From: Streptomyces sp. NBC_00190
Lineage (GTDB): Bacteria > Actinomycetota > Actinomycetes > Streptomycetales > Streptomycetaceae
Direction: 5' to 3'
Assembly: GCF_036203305.1 (NCBI RefSeq)
Contig: NZ_CP108131.1
Span: 62,001 to 126,000 of the forward strand
Length of the DNA: 64,000 nt
Position 1 is the stretch's first letter; every line of letters starts with the position of its first letter. The position numbers were made by a program, and so were the translations under genes. Below are positions 28,830 to 37,934 of this stretch, one piece after another. The notes below the pieces were generated by a model. It did not search any database and was not told the origin of the DNA. It saw only the letters and a program-made list of their open reading frames with translations.

Positions 28830-29840
28830 ATGCCTGAGACGACGCCCGGCACCACCCAAAGCTCTGCCGTCGCCACCGACTGGGCACTTGACCCGGCCGA
28901 TGCCGGCGCGTGCGAGCAACTGGCCCGCACCCTGTGCGCTGACGAGCACGACCAGGTCGACAACCCCGAGTGGGTGGCCCGGGCCCGGGACGCCTGGGAA
29001 GACCTTCCGTTCCCGCTGCGCCGTGGGGTGCGCCGATTTCGAAGGCACTCCGGCCCGCATGGCACATTGGTGATCGGCGGCCTGCCCGTCGATCAGGCGT
29101 CCCTGCCCGCGACACCGTCCGTACCCGGCTCGGTCCAGCGCCGGGCCACCGTCTCGGCCGCCGTGCTCACCATGATGGCCTGCGGGCTCGGCGAGCCTCT
29201 CGCCTACCGGGCTGAGAAATCCGGCGCCCTCGTGCAGGACGTCGTGCCCGTGCCCGGGCAGGAGAACTTCCACGGCAACGCCGGATCGGTGCCGCTGTCC
29301 TTCCACACCGAGAACGGCTTCCACCCCCACCCACCCGACTATGTGATCTTCCTGTGCCTGCGAGCCGACCACGACCAGATCGCCGGCATGCGCGTCGCCG
29401 GCATCCGCCAAGCGCTGCCGCTCCTCACCCCAGCCAGTCGCCAGGCCCTGTTCGCCCCGGAGTTCATCACCACACCACCACCTTCCTTCGGCCCCGACGC
29501 CGCCGCGAGTGAGCCCGACGTCGAGCCCCGACCGGTGCTGTCGGGAGCGGTCGAGGATCCCGACATACGGATGGCCCAACTCGTCACCACCCCGCTCACC
29601 CCTCGGGCCGCCGCGGCACTGACCGAATTCGGCCGCGCCTGCGAGGCGACCGCCCGCACCCTGCGCTTAAATCCGGGCGACCTGGTCATCATCGACAACC
29701 GCGTCACCGTCCACGGCCGCACCGCCTTCCACCCCCGTTACGACGGAGCAGACCGCTGGCTGCAACGCACCTACGTCACCACCGACCTGCGCCGCTCCCG
29801 CGACCACCGCCCCCACGACGGCCACATGCTCGCCCTCTGA
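28830..29840 (+). CDS. Fe(II)/2-oxoglutarate oxygenase, clavaminate synthase/VioC-like
   Basis: The 336-residue protein has the facial triad of TauD/CAS-type oxygenases: H159 and E161 in PLSFHTENGFHPH and H295 in RVTVHGRTAF. R309 or R313 in RWLQRTYV would bind 2-oxoglutarate. PGDLVIIDN before the distal His is typical. Length and spacing resemble clavaminate synthase, asparagine oxygenase (AsnO) and arginine hydroxylase (VioC), which hydroxylate free amino acids. The ATG at 28830 has GGGAG upstream; a GTG at 28794 is less likely. It follows the unknown helical protein. Confidence 0.85.
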   Translation: MPETTPGTTQSSAVATDWALDPADAGACEQLARTLCADEHDQVDNPEWVARARDAWEDLPFPLRRGVRRFRRHSGPHGTLVIGGLPVDQASLPATPSVPGSVQRRATVSAAVLTMMACGLGEPLAYRAEKSGALVQDVVPVPGQENFHGNAGSVPLSFHTENGFHPHPPDYVIFLCLRADHDQIAGMRVAGIRQALPLLTPASRQALFAPEFITTPPPSFGPDAAASEPDVEPRPVLSGAVEDPDIRMAQLVTTPLTPRAAAALTEFGRACEATARTLRLNPGDLVIIDNRVTVHGRTAFHPRYDGADRWLQRTYVTTDLRRSRDHRPHDGHMLAL

Positions 29841-30083
29841 CCAGCGTCCAGTCCCCGGGCACGGAAGCCGGGCGCGACTGCGTGGTGTCCGACGAGCGTG
29901 GGGCACTGCTGGCCGAAGGTCCTCGGCGACGACATGGCGGCGGGGGCTTCCTCCGCGAGCAGGGCCAGCGCGGACGCACGGACCATGAGACCGCTCGGGG
30001 GCAGCCCGCCCTGCAGGCCGAGGACCGTTCGAGCGGCTTCCGTTGCTGCCGGGCAGCGCCCCGGCAGCCCTCTTTTCGTCCTC

Positions 30084-30112
30084 TTGACGATATGAGCACG
30101 TCTCGTTATCGT
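30084..30112 (+). promoter_or_regulatory. Candidate vegetative promoter for the SPFH operon
   Basis: TTGACG (30084-30089) and TATCGT (30107-30112) are separated by 17 bp, a good match to the actinomycete housekeeping sigma consensus. It lies 31 bp before the SPFH start. ACGATA and TATCGT within it form an inverted pair. The stretch from 29841 to here shows no gene. Confidence 0.5.
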
Positions 30113-30143
30113 CGCATTGACGAAATTAAGGGGGCTCATCATC

Positions 30144-31157
30144 ATGGCCGACATCACCCGGCGCTTCGGCTGGCGTCATCTGCGCTCCGCGCCCACGGCC
30201 CACATCCGCCACCACAAGCGCGGCCGACTCGTCCACGACGGGCGGGGGCTCAGTTTCTGGTATCGGTCGCTGTCGGCGGCGCTTTCGGAAGTGCCGGTCG
30301 ACGACCGGGAGCTGGCCATGGCGTTCCACGCCCGTACGTCCGACTTCCAGGACGTCGCCGTGCAGGCCACCGTCACCTACCGGATCAGCGACCCGGCCGA
30401 GGCCGCGGACCGACTCGACTTCTCCGTCGACCCGGACACCGGGAGCTGGCGCGGCGCACCCTTGGAGCAGATCGCCACTCTCCTCACCGAGACCGCGCAG
30501 CAGCACACGCTGGACGTACTGGCCCGGACTCCGCTGGCCGTCGCCTTGGTGGACGGCGTCGCCTCCGTGCGGGGGAGCGTCGCCGCCGGTCTCGCTGCCG
30601 AGCCCAGGCTCCCGGCCACCGGCATCGATGTGGTGGCCGTGCGGGTCGTGGCGATCCGCCCCGAGGCCGAGGTGGAGCGCGCCCTGCGCACCCCGGCCCG
30701 CGAGCAGATCCAGCAGGAGGCGGACCGGGCCACCTACGAACGGCGGGCCGTCGCCGTCGAGCGTGAGCGCGCCATCGCCGAGAACGAGCTGGCCAGTCAG
30801 ATCGAACTGGCGCGACGCGAGGAGCAGTTGATCGACCAACGCGGCACCAACGCCCGCCGCGAGGCCGAGGAGAAGGCGGCGGCGGACGGCATACGGACCG
30901 AGACCGAGGCGGCCCGCAAGGTCCGCCTGGCCCACGCGGACGCCGAGGCGGCGCGCGAAACGGGCGCGGCGCGCGCCGAGGTTCAGGCTGCCTGGCTGGG
31001 CGTGCACGACGAAGCTGACCCGGGCACGCTGCACGCCCTGGCGGCGACCCGGCTGGCGGAGAACCTGCCGCGGATCGAGAGCATCACGCTCTCTCCTGAC
31101 GTCCTGACCGGGCTCCTCACCAGGCTCGGACGTCCGGAAGGCGGCGCGGGCGAGTGA
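30144..31157 (+). CDS. SPFH/Band 7 domain protein
   Basis: The 337-residue protein has the SPFH fold at about residues 25-195 (VPVDDRELAMAFHARTSDFQ, VAVQATVTYRISDPAEAADR). A long charged coiled coil follows (about 195-290), rich in Ala, Glu and Arg, as in flotillin and stomatin relatives. There is no N-terminal hydrophobic anchor, so it would be soluble or peripherally bound. AAGGGGG precedes the ATG. Its stop overlaps the next start (GTGA), so the NAD-kinase-like protein is translationally coupled to it. Confidence 0.85.
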   Translation: MADITRRFGWRHLRSAPTAHIRHHKRGRLVHDGRGLSFWYRSLSAALSEVPVDDRELAMAFHARTSDFQDVAVQATVTYRISDPAEAADRLDFSVDPDTGSWRGAPLEQIATLLTETAQQHTLDVLARTPLAVALVDGVASVRGSVAAGLAAEPRLPATGIDVVAVRVVAIRPEAEVERALRTPAREQIQQEADRATYERRAVAVERERAIAENELASQIELARREEQLIDQRGTNARREAEEKAAADGIRTETEAARKVRLAHADAEAARETGAARAEVQAAWLGVHDEADPGTLHALAATRLAENLPRIESITLSPDVLTGLLTRLGRPEGGAGE

Positions 31158-32053
31158 GCCTGGCCCCGCGGGCGGTGATCGTGCACCGCAGGACCGAGTA
31201 CGAGGAGCTGCTCGCCCGCCACGGGACGCACGGGCAGGCCGCGTTCTTCCTTTCCAGCCGGGGCCGGTCGATCGACGAGGTGGTCCGCCGCCACGAGCGC
31301 ACGCGGCAGGCGCTGCGGGAGGTGGCGGCGGCGGTGCCGCTCACCTGGCGCAGCTCCCGGGTGGAGCGGGCGGACCTGGACCGTTTCCTGTTCGCCCCGG
31401 AGGACGTGGTGGTCGTGGTCGGCCAGGACGGCCTGGTCGCCAACACCGCGAAGTACCTGCGCGGACAGCCGGTGGTGGGCATCGACACCGACCCGGGGCG
31501 CAACCCGGGGGTCCTGGTCCGTCACCGCTGCGCCGACGCGGCCGCCCTGCTGCGTGCGGCGACCGCCGCCGGGGGCCGGGCAGAGGAGCTGACCATGGTC
31601 GAGGCCGTCGCCGACGACACCCAGCGCCTTCTCGCGCTGAACGAGATCTACCTGGGCTCGCCCGGTCACCAGACGGCCCGCTACCGCCTGGGCTCCGACG
31701 GCGAGAAGGGCCCGGGCGAGGCCCAGGCATCCTCCGGGGTGCTGGTGGGCACCGGCACGGGCGCCACCGGCTGGCTGCGTTCCCTGTGGCTGGAGCGCGG
31801 CAGCCCTGCGGGGCTGCCCGCACCCTGCGACCGGCGGCTCCTGTGGTTCGTGCGCGAGGCCTGGCCCTCCCCCACGACGGGAACGACGAAGGTCGCCGGT
31901 GAGCTGGGGCGGGGGCAGGGGCTGCAGCTGACCGTGGAGTCGGACCGGATCGTGGTCTTCGGCGACGGAATGGAGGGCGACGCCCTGGAGCTGACCTGGG
32001 GCCAGAGCGTACGGCTGGGAATCGCGGGAACGTCGCTGCACCTGGTGACGTGA
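31154..32053 (+). CDS. NAD kinase-like protein
   Basis: The 299-residue protein resembles ATP-NAD kinases. The usual GGDGT loop appears as VVVVVGQDGLVANTAKYL, so the first Gly is replaced by Gln. A central NE motif lies in LLALNEIYLGSPG, and the glycine-rich SGVLVGTGTGATGWLRSL matches the conserved nucleotide site. The altered first loop makes normal NAD phosphorylation uncertain. It is coupled to the SPFH gene by a 4-bp overlap, so the two are likely to act together. Confidence 0.75.
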   Translation: MSLAPRAVIVHRRTEYEELLARHGTHGQAAFFLSSRGRSIDEVVRRHERTRQALREVAAAVPLTWRSSRVERADLDRFLFAPEDVVVVVGQDGLVANTAKYLRGQPVVGIDTDPGRNPGVLVRHRCADAAALLRAATAAGGRAEELTMVEAVADDTQRLLALNEIYLGSPGHQTARYRLGSDGEKGPGEAQASSGVLVGTGTGATGWLRSLWLERGSPAGLPAPCDRRLLWFVREAWPSPTTGTTKVAGELGRGQGLQLTVESDRIVVFGDGMEGDALELTWGQSVRLGIAGTSLHLVT

Positions 32054-32185
32054 GCGTCCTGCCCGACCGGCTGTCGCCACTGCAGACCCACGGGCCCGGC
32101 GACGGACGCGGGCTACCAATGCCACGACTACACCGCGTCCCCGACCGTCTGGGTGCCTCCCGGCCGCGTGCTTCGTTGCCCGGGT

Positions 32186-32479
32186 ATGCCCAAGATCCTC
32201 GGCCGAGCACTCAGTGCCGCAGCCGTAGCCGGCATTGCCACCCTGGCACGCGCCGCCCCCGCTCCGCTGGACCCCACACCGTCGGGCCTCGTCGGAAACG
32301 ACCTCGAAGGGATCGGCACCCTCAGCCAGAGCTTGAACAACGGAAACGGGAACACCCAGACGGGTGCCACCCACTCGCAGAACGTTGCGAACCACGCGCT
32401 GAGCAACAACATCGAGGCCCAGGAAGTCAAGATCATCTCGGACATCACAGCCCTGAGCGAGAACGTCATCGCGGCCTGA
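32186..32479 (+). CDS. Small secreted Asn/Gly-rich protein, rodlin- or chaplin-like
   Basis: The 97-residue product has a signal peptide (MPKILGRALSAAAVAGIATL, cleavage near ARA-AP). The mature part is Asn-, Gly-, Ser- and Thr-rich: LSQSLNNGNGNTQTGATHSQ, then VKIISDITALSENVIAA. The NGN/TQTGAT pattern and the short hydrophobic C-terminus recall streptomycete surface proteins such as rodlins, but it is shorter and lacks Cys. It may be a cell-surface protein of aerial growth. The frame is intact. Confidence 0.6.
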   Translation: MPKILGRALSAAAVAGIATLARAAPAPLDPTPSGLVGNDLEGIGTLSQSLNNGNGNTQTGATHSQNVANHALSNNIEAQEVKIISDITALSENVIAA

Positions 32480-32659
32480 GGTCTGGGGTGGTGTAGACGT
32501 CGCCCCGGGACACCACGGCGCGGCCGCGGCTACACCCAACAGGCACTGCCCTGTGGTCAGTCGTCGCGAGGCACGTCGTCCTGGCCGTGGGCGAGGATCG
32601 GCAGCAGCGCCTCGGCGGCGTCGCACCCGGTGCACGCCGTCGTGCCGGGCCGCGCGAGC

Positions 32660-33097
32660 GCGTCGAGTCCACCGTGTTGAGACCCACGCGTCGAGTTCGA
32701 CAGCGAGAACAGCATCCATGAATGCCTGCGGCGGTCGGTAGCCGTGAGCGGTGATGTAGTGCGTGATCAGGAACGGAGCGGCATAAGCGATGCCGGCCTC
32801 GCCCGGGATCCGTACCTCCCCGTTCCCTCCCGGAGCCTCATCCGCAGGACACAGGTCGCACTTGTGCACCCCGAGGCAGACGTTCATCCACTGGACCTCC
32901 TGAACAGCCTTCAGCTTCTGCACGAACACCGTGGGGGCCGTTCCTGTCGAGTACGGCATGCCAGCTTCCAGCCACCCGATGTTCAGGCGGCTGTACGCCG
33001 GGCGGTACCAGAGCGCGTAGAAGCCCGACTCCCTGTCCGTGAACGCATCCTCGTCCTGGTAGTCGTACTCGCTGAGATCTTCGTAGAACACCCGCAC
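32660..33097 (-). pseudogene. DUF7919-like gene that has lost its stop codon
   Basis: Starting at a GTG (33097), the product reads VFYEDLSEYDYQDEDAFTDR, NIGWLEAGMPYSTGTAPTVF, CLGVHKCDLCPADEAPGGNG and YAAPFLITHYITAHGYRPPQ. This is the order of the DUF7919 family (Cys pair plus an HHYVxAHxYxPP-like end). The family ending is lost after LAVELDAW near 32660, and the frame stays open antisense through the NAD-kinase and SPFH genes to 30983. The native 3' end was probably deleted or shifted. Confidence 0.5.
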
Positions 33098-33411
33098 ATC
33101 ATCGCCGCGCCGCTTCGTTGACGCCCACGCGATTCCACGACTCATCGGACACGACCTAGTGGATCGGGCCGGCGAGATCCATCTGCGGTTTCGCCGGCTC
33201 ACCCCAGGCTTGGCGTTCGGAGCGCGGTGGGCTGTGAACCGATCAAGGAGGCGGTCGCTGAAATGTGCCCGTGCAAGATCCACACGCGTGCCGCGCAGAA
33301 CGCGACGCCGAAGGTGTAGGGGGTTCCCTCATGCTTCGGCCGGTCCGACACGGAACGCTGATCAGGGCAAGAATTCGCTGCCGTGGCGGCGAACCGAACA
33401 GAAGGACACCC

Positions 33412-34734
33412 ATGAGACGTCTCTCCGTAATCCGCAACGCAGGGCGCGCAGTGCTCGCGCCGGGAATCGTCGCGGCGCTGCTAGCGGGCGGCGTCGCGCA
33501 TGCCACGGATGCCGAACCGAAGCCGGCAGGCACGGCACCGATCAGCAACTCCGCCAGCGGGCCGTCGATCTCCGCCGACGGCCGCTACGTGGCTTTCGCT
33601 TCGCTGGCAAGGGATCTGGTCGCCGGCGACACCAACCGAGCGGACGACGTGTTCGTGCGCGACCGGCAGACCGGCGTCATCACCAGGGTCAGCGTCGACT
33701 CCGCGGGCAACCAGGCCAACAACGTGAGCCGGAATCCGTCGATCTCCGCCGACGGCCGCTACGTCGCGTTCGAGTCCTTCGCGACGAACCTGGTGGCCGG
33801 TGACACCAACCGCTACCGCGACATTTTCGTGCACGACCTGCAGACCGGCGAGACGACCAGGGTCAGCGTCGGAAGCCACGGCGAGCAGAGCGACAGTGAG
33901 AGTTTCCATCCGTCGATCTCCGCCGACGGCCGGTTCGTCGCGTTCGACTCTCCCGCGTCGAACCTGGTGTTCGGCGACACCAACGACATCCACGACGTCT
34001 TCGTGCGCGACCGGCAGACCGGTGAGACCACCAGAGTCAGCGTCGATTCGAACGTTCGCCAGGGCGACGACATCAGCCAAATGCCGTCGATCTCTGCAGA
34101 CGGGCGCTACGTCGCCTTCTCCTCCGGGGCGAAGACACTGTCCCTGTTCCCCGACAACAACCACGCGGACGACGTGTTCGTGCACGATCAGCTGACCGGG
34201 TACACCGACCGGATCAGCGTCGGTCCCGACGGCGACGAAGGCAATTCCGCCAGTCGCACGGCGACCATCTCGGCCGACGGCCGCTTCGTCGCGTTCGAAT
34301 CCACGGCGTCGAATCTGGTGGCGGGCGACACCGGAGGTCCGATCGACACCGACATCTTCCTGTACGACCGGGTTACCCGGACGACGACGCAGGTGAACCT
34401 TGGCCCCGATGGCCTGAGCGACAGCAAGACCCCCGGCCAGGAGCGGACGACGCTCTCCGCCGACGGCCGCTACATCGCGTTCGTGTCCGGCGAGGACAAG
34501 CTGGTGACCGGCGACACCAACTCAAGCTGGGACGTGTATGTACGAGACCGGGTGACCGCCACCACGACCAGGGTCAGCGTCGCCAATGACGGCTCGCAGA
34601 GCGATGGGTACAGCTACAGCCCCTCGATTTCGGCCGACGGCCACCACGTCGCTTTCACGACCAGCGCGACGAACCTGGGCGGTGACGGCACCAGCCGGAA
34701 GTTCAACCTGTACGTCCGCGGCCTCGGCAACTGA
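33412..34734 (+). CDS. Secreted TolB-like (PD40) beta-propeller protein
   Basis: The 440-residue protein has a signal peptide (about 1-31, VLAPGIVAALLAGGVAHA). Seven or so near-identical repeats follow, each about 55 residues, built on PSISADGRYVAF, NLVAGDTNxxxDVFVxD and TGxTTRVSV. This is the WD40-like PD40/TolB propeller architecture. It is probably an exported binding protein. The ATG at 33412 follows a GAAGGAC site. It ends just before the convergent LAL regulator. Confidence 0.8.
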   Translation: MRRLSVIRNAGRAVLAPGIVAALLAGGVAHATDAEPKPAGTAPISNSASGPSISADGRYVAFASLARDLVAGDTNRADDVFVRDRQTGVITRVSVDSAGNQANNVSRNPSISADGRYVAFESFATNLVAGDTNRYRDIFVHDLQTGETTRVSVGSHGEQSDSESFHPSISADGRFVAFDSPASNLVFGDTNDIHDVFVRDRQTGETTRVSVDSNVRQGDDISQMPSISADGRYVAFSSGAKTLSLFPDNNHADDVFVHDQLTGYTDRISVGPDGDEGNSASRTATISADGRFVAFESTASNLVAGDTGGPIDTDIFLYDRVTRTTTQVNLGPDGLSDSKTPGQERTTLSADGRYIAFVSGEDKLVTGDTNSSWDVYVRDRVTATTTRVSVANDGSQSDGYSYSPSISADGHHVAFTTSATNLGGDGTSRKFNLYVRGLGN

Positions 34735-34756
34735 TGTGTCGGCTGCCGTGGCGCCC

Positions 34757-37627
34757 TCAATCACGCGCCGCGGCGGCCCACACGCCGGCCAGAGCAGCAC
34801 GACCGGAGACGCCGACCTTCGCGTAGGCCCGGCCCAGGTGGACTTCGACGGTCTTGGGACTCAGATGCAGCCGGAGGCCGATGTCCCGGTTGGTCAGGCC
34901 GTCCGAGACCAGGTTGACGATCTCGACCTCACGGGCCGTCAAGTCGAAGCGCTCGGCGCCACTTTCGGGCCGGGGGCCGCGCGCGTTCAGGCGCCGCTCC
35001 TCGCGCGCGACCTGAGGCAGGAACAGTTGCGCGTCACACCGGGTGAAGAACGCGCGGGCGGACACGAGGTGCGCACGGGCCTGGTCGGTCGCGCCGCTGC
35101 CGCCGAACGCCGTCGCGGCGAGCAAGTGTGCTCGCCCGGCCTCCACGGCCGCCCCGATCCGGCCGAACGTGCCGGCAGCGGCGACAGCGAGCGGTGCGGC
35201 TGCCGCCGGATCCGTTGGCAGCGTGGCGATCGCGCGGGCCTGCTGTGCCATGGCGGTGCGCAGCGGAAGCTCGAGCTGGCCGGCCGCGTCCTCCGCTCGG
35301 TCGGCCCATGCCGCGGCCGCGGCAACCCGGCCGGCCGCGACCTCCGCCTCCGTGAGCATCAGGTATACCAATGGCCTGGTGCGGAGGCCCACCGCCGGCA
35401 GCTCGGTCCCACCGCCACTGGTGAGCAGCAGCTCGATGCAAGCGTGCGGATCGCCCGAGTGCAACATCGCCTGCGCCAGCATCGCCTCGGCCTGGCCACT
35501 GCGCCAGGAACTCATGGCCGTCGCCTGGTCGTCGACGACGATGGCCTCCTTGCCCAGGCGGATCGCCTCGGCCAGGTCGCCGCGCCATGTGGTGATCCAG
35601 CACCCGAAGGTCAACGCCATGACGCGCAGCTCCTCGCTGCCGGTCAGTTCCGCCGACTCCAGGCTGTCGTCGAAGCAGGTCGTCGCCGCCGCCAGCTCGC
35701 CGAGATAGGCATGCACCATGCCGCGGATCGCAGTCAGCAGCGCGATCTTGTGGGACTGCCTGCTCGCGCGAGCCAGTTGCAGGCCACGGCTCATGTGCCG
35801 GCTCGCCGCCATGAGCCGGTCGGCGGAGACTTCCGACCAGCTCAGCCAGAACGCCGCATCGATGTCGCGGACCAGGTCGCTGTCGGGCAGCGCGTCCAGG
35901 AGCGCGGCCGCCTCGTCCAGCCGGTCCGCCCGCCGGTCGATGAGCGTTGCGGCCGACAACGCCGTCGCCAGCAGCATCGGATCCCCGACTTCCCGCGCGG
36001 CGGCAATCGCCTCGGCCACCCGTTCCTGTCCGTGCTCGCGCTCGACACTCTCACCGGCAACGAGCGCCACGAGCAGGACGGCCGCCGAGTGGGCGTCAAC
36101 ACCTTCGGCGCGTTTCCACTCGCTGTGCAGCATCGCCCTGGCCTCGGTGTAGCGCCCGAGAACCTGCTCCACCGTCGCACAGGCCCGCGCTGTCTGTGCC
36201 CGGATCTGGGTGAGTTCGGCAGGCAGGAGCCGCAGCACCTCGTGCATGGTTTCCCTGGCCTGCCACAGGTCGCCCGTGGCGCCGAGTGCGTGTGCCAGCC
36301 GGCCGAGCAGGATCAGGCGCTGCGGCGTGGCCGACTCCGAGTCGGGGAGCAACCGGATGGCCGCCCGCAGGAAGTGCCCGGCGGTCGCCGGCGTGGTGTG
36401 CATCGTCGCCTCGGCCGCCTCGGTGAGCGCCGCGACCGCCTCGAGGTCACCGCGGACGGCGGATCGCTCCACGTGCCGGGCGAACTCGGCCGGCGGCGCG
36501 CCCCGGGTCCGAAGTGCCGACGCGGCCCGGCCGTGTGCCTGAAGCCGCCAGCCAGGACCGGCATCCTGGTAGGCGACGCTGCGCACCAGCGGATGCCGGT
36601 ACCGGAACCGGCCGGTCGCACCGTCCAGCCGCACCAGGTCACGCTCGGCGAGCCGGTCGAGCGCGGCGAGCACGGACCCGGCGTCCATTGCCGCCGTTTC
36701 GGCGAGCGAATCAGCCTCGAAGTCGTCACCCACGACCGCGGCGGCGTGCGCGACGACCCGCTCTTGCGGGGTCAGCGCGGCCAACTCGGCGGCGAGCACC
36801 GCGTGGACCGCCACCGGGATCGCCCCGTCGGGGTGGAGCGCCGTATCACCGACGGCGATACCCCGCTCACCGGCCCGCACCAGGGCTTCCAGGTAGAACG
36901 GGTTTCCGCCACTTGCCTGGTAAAGCTCTTCCCGCCGGGAACGGCCCAGACCTTCCGGCATGAGGTGGCCGGCATCGGCTTGGCTCAGCGGCGCGAGTTC
37001 CAGCAGCTCGGCCCCTCCGTCGGTCGCGGCCCGGGATAGCGCGTGCCACAGCCGCAGCGACGTCTGCCGGGGCCTGCCCGCCAATGCCAAGACCAGCCGC
37101 GCCTGGGGCGGGTGGCGCAAAAGGTGGTCGAGCAGCTCGACCGAACCCTCGTCCGCCCAGTGCAGATCGTCGAAGACGAGCACCAGCCCGGACGGCTCGG
37201 CGACCAGCTCCAGCAACGCCCGAACCGCCCGGTGCAGCCGGTACCGCTCCGCATCGACCAGGTCGGCGGGGCCGGCTGCCGGAATCGCCGGGAACACGGT
37301 CGCAAGAAGTGCGAGCTGCTGTTGCCCGAGGGCGGCGAGACGCTCCGGGCCCAGCTCGGCGAGCTGGTCGTCGAGCGCGTTGACGAACACACCGAACGGG
37401 ATGTGGGACTCGAACTCCGCCGCGCGTGCGCTGCGGACCGTCCATCCTGCTGTGTCCGCGAGCTTCCCCAGCTCCGTCAGCAGCCGGCTCTTGCCGATCC
37501 CCGGTTCGCCGGTGACCGCGACGCACCAGATGCCGCCTTCGCCCGCCAGCACCGCGCGCAGGATCGCGACTTCTCGCGCCCGGCCGGGAAATCCGCCGAC
37601 GGGCTCCCCTCTCACTTCGTCAGTCAT
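34757..37627 (-). CDS. Large LuxR-family (LAL) transcriptional regulator
   Basis: The 956-residue protein has an N-terminal AAA-type NTPase with Walker A VTGEPGIGKSRLL (about 38-49) and Walker B LVLVFDDLHWAD. A long TPR-like middle follows, then a C-terminal LuxR HTH (FDLTAREVEIVNLVSDGLTN, SPKTVEVHLGRAYAKVGVSG). LAL regulators usually activate neighbouring gene sets. It is convergent with the beta-propeller gene and upstream of nothing obvious on its own strand. A 7-bp inverted repeat 59 bp before its start may be an operator. Confidence 0.9.
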   Translation of the reverse strand: MTDEVRGEPVGGFPGRAREVAILRAVLAGEGGIWCVAVTGEPGIGKSRLLTELGKLADTAGWTVRSARAAEFESHIPFGVFVNALDDQLAELGPERLAALGQQQLALLATVFPAIPAAGPADLVDAERYRLHRAVRALLELVAEPSGLVLVFDDLHWADEGSVELLDHLLRHPPQARLVLALAGRPRQTSLRLWHALSRAATDGGAELLELAPLSQADAGHLMPEGLGRSRREELYQASGGNPFYLEALVRAGERGIAVGDTALHPDGAIPVAVHAVLAAELAALTPQERVVAHAAAVVGDDFEADSLAETAAMDAGSVLAALDRLAERDLVRLDGATGRFRYRHPLVRSVAYQDAGPGWRLQAHGRAASALRTRGAPPAEFARHVERSAVRGDLEAVAALTEAAEATMHTTPATAGHFLRAAIRLLPDSESATPQRLILLGRLAHALGATGDLWQARETMHEVLRLLPAELTQIRAQTARACATVEQVLGRYTEARAMLHSEWKRAEGVDAHSAAVLLVALVAGESVEREHGQERVAEAIAAAREVGDPMLLATALSAATLIDRRADRLDEAAALLDALPDSDLVRDIDAAFWLSWSEVSADRLMAASRHMSRGLQLARASRQSHKIALLTAIRGMVHAYLGELAAATTCFDDSLESAELTGSEELRVMALTFGCWITTWRGDLAEAIRLGKEAIVVDDQATAMSSWRSGQAEAMLAQAMLHSGDPHACIELLLTSGGGTELPAVGLRTRPLVYLMLTEAEVAAGRVAAAAAWADRAEDAAGQLELPLRTAMAQQARAIATLPTDPAAAAPLAVAAAGTFGRIGAAVEAGRAHLLAATAFGGSGATDQARAHLVSARAFFTRCDAQLFLPQVAREERRLNARGPRPESGAERFDLTAREVEIVNLVSDGLTNRDIGLRLHLSPKTVEVHLGRAYAKVGVSGRAALAGVWAAAARD

Positions 37628-37685
37628 GCTGGCGTCGACTCACTTTCCGTCCGCGACCAGGTGATGGTATCGATGAACGGCCCTG

Positions 37686-37709
37686 TCTCACATTCGGTCG
37701 CTTGTGAGA
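37686..37709. promoter_or_regulatory. Inverted repeat upstream of the LAL regulator
   Basis: TCTCACA (37686-37692) and TGTGAGA (37703-37709) are perfect inverted 7-bp arms with a 10-bp spacer. The site is 59 bp upstream of the LAL start in an otherwise empty 307-bp intergenic stretch. Confidence 0.35.
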
Positions 37710-37934
37710 GGGAGTTGGCGTTCCGAGCGCGTTCAGGACTCGCCTCCGGCTGGGTTCGTGTGTTGCCACTACTGCTGGTCGAGGGCGACGGCGACCTGGT
37801 CCAGGTGGGCATGGTGATTCCACGTGTCCACGGTGTGAAGGGTGGCGGGGGTGCCCCGATCCCGCTCGGTCGAACTGCGGAATCGGGACACCGCGCGATC
37901 GGTGGATGGGGCCTGGCCGCCCGTCCTGGGGGGG

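Noticed and set aside
34586..37039. 817-codon plus-strand frame over the LAL regulator
   Set aside because: Antisense to a clear LAL gene with P-loop and HTH; the composition is that of a reverse shadow.
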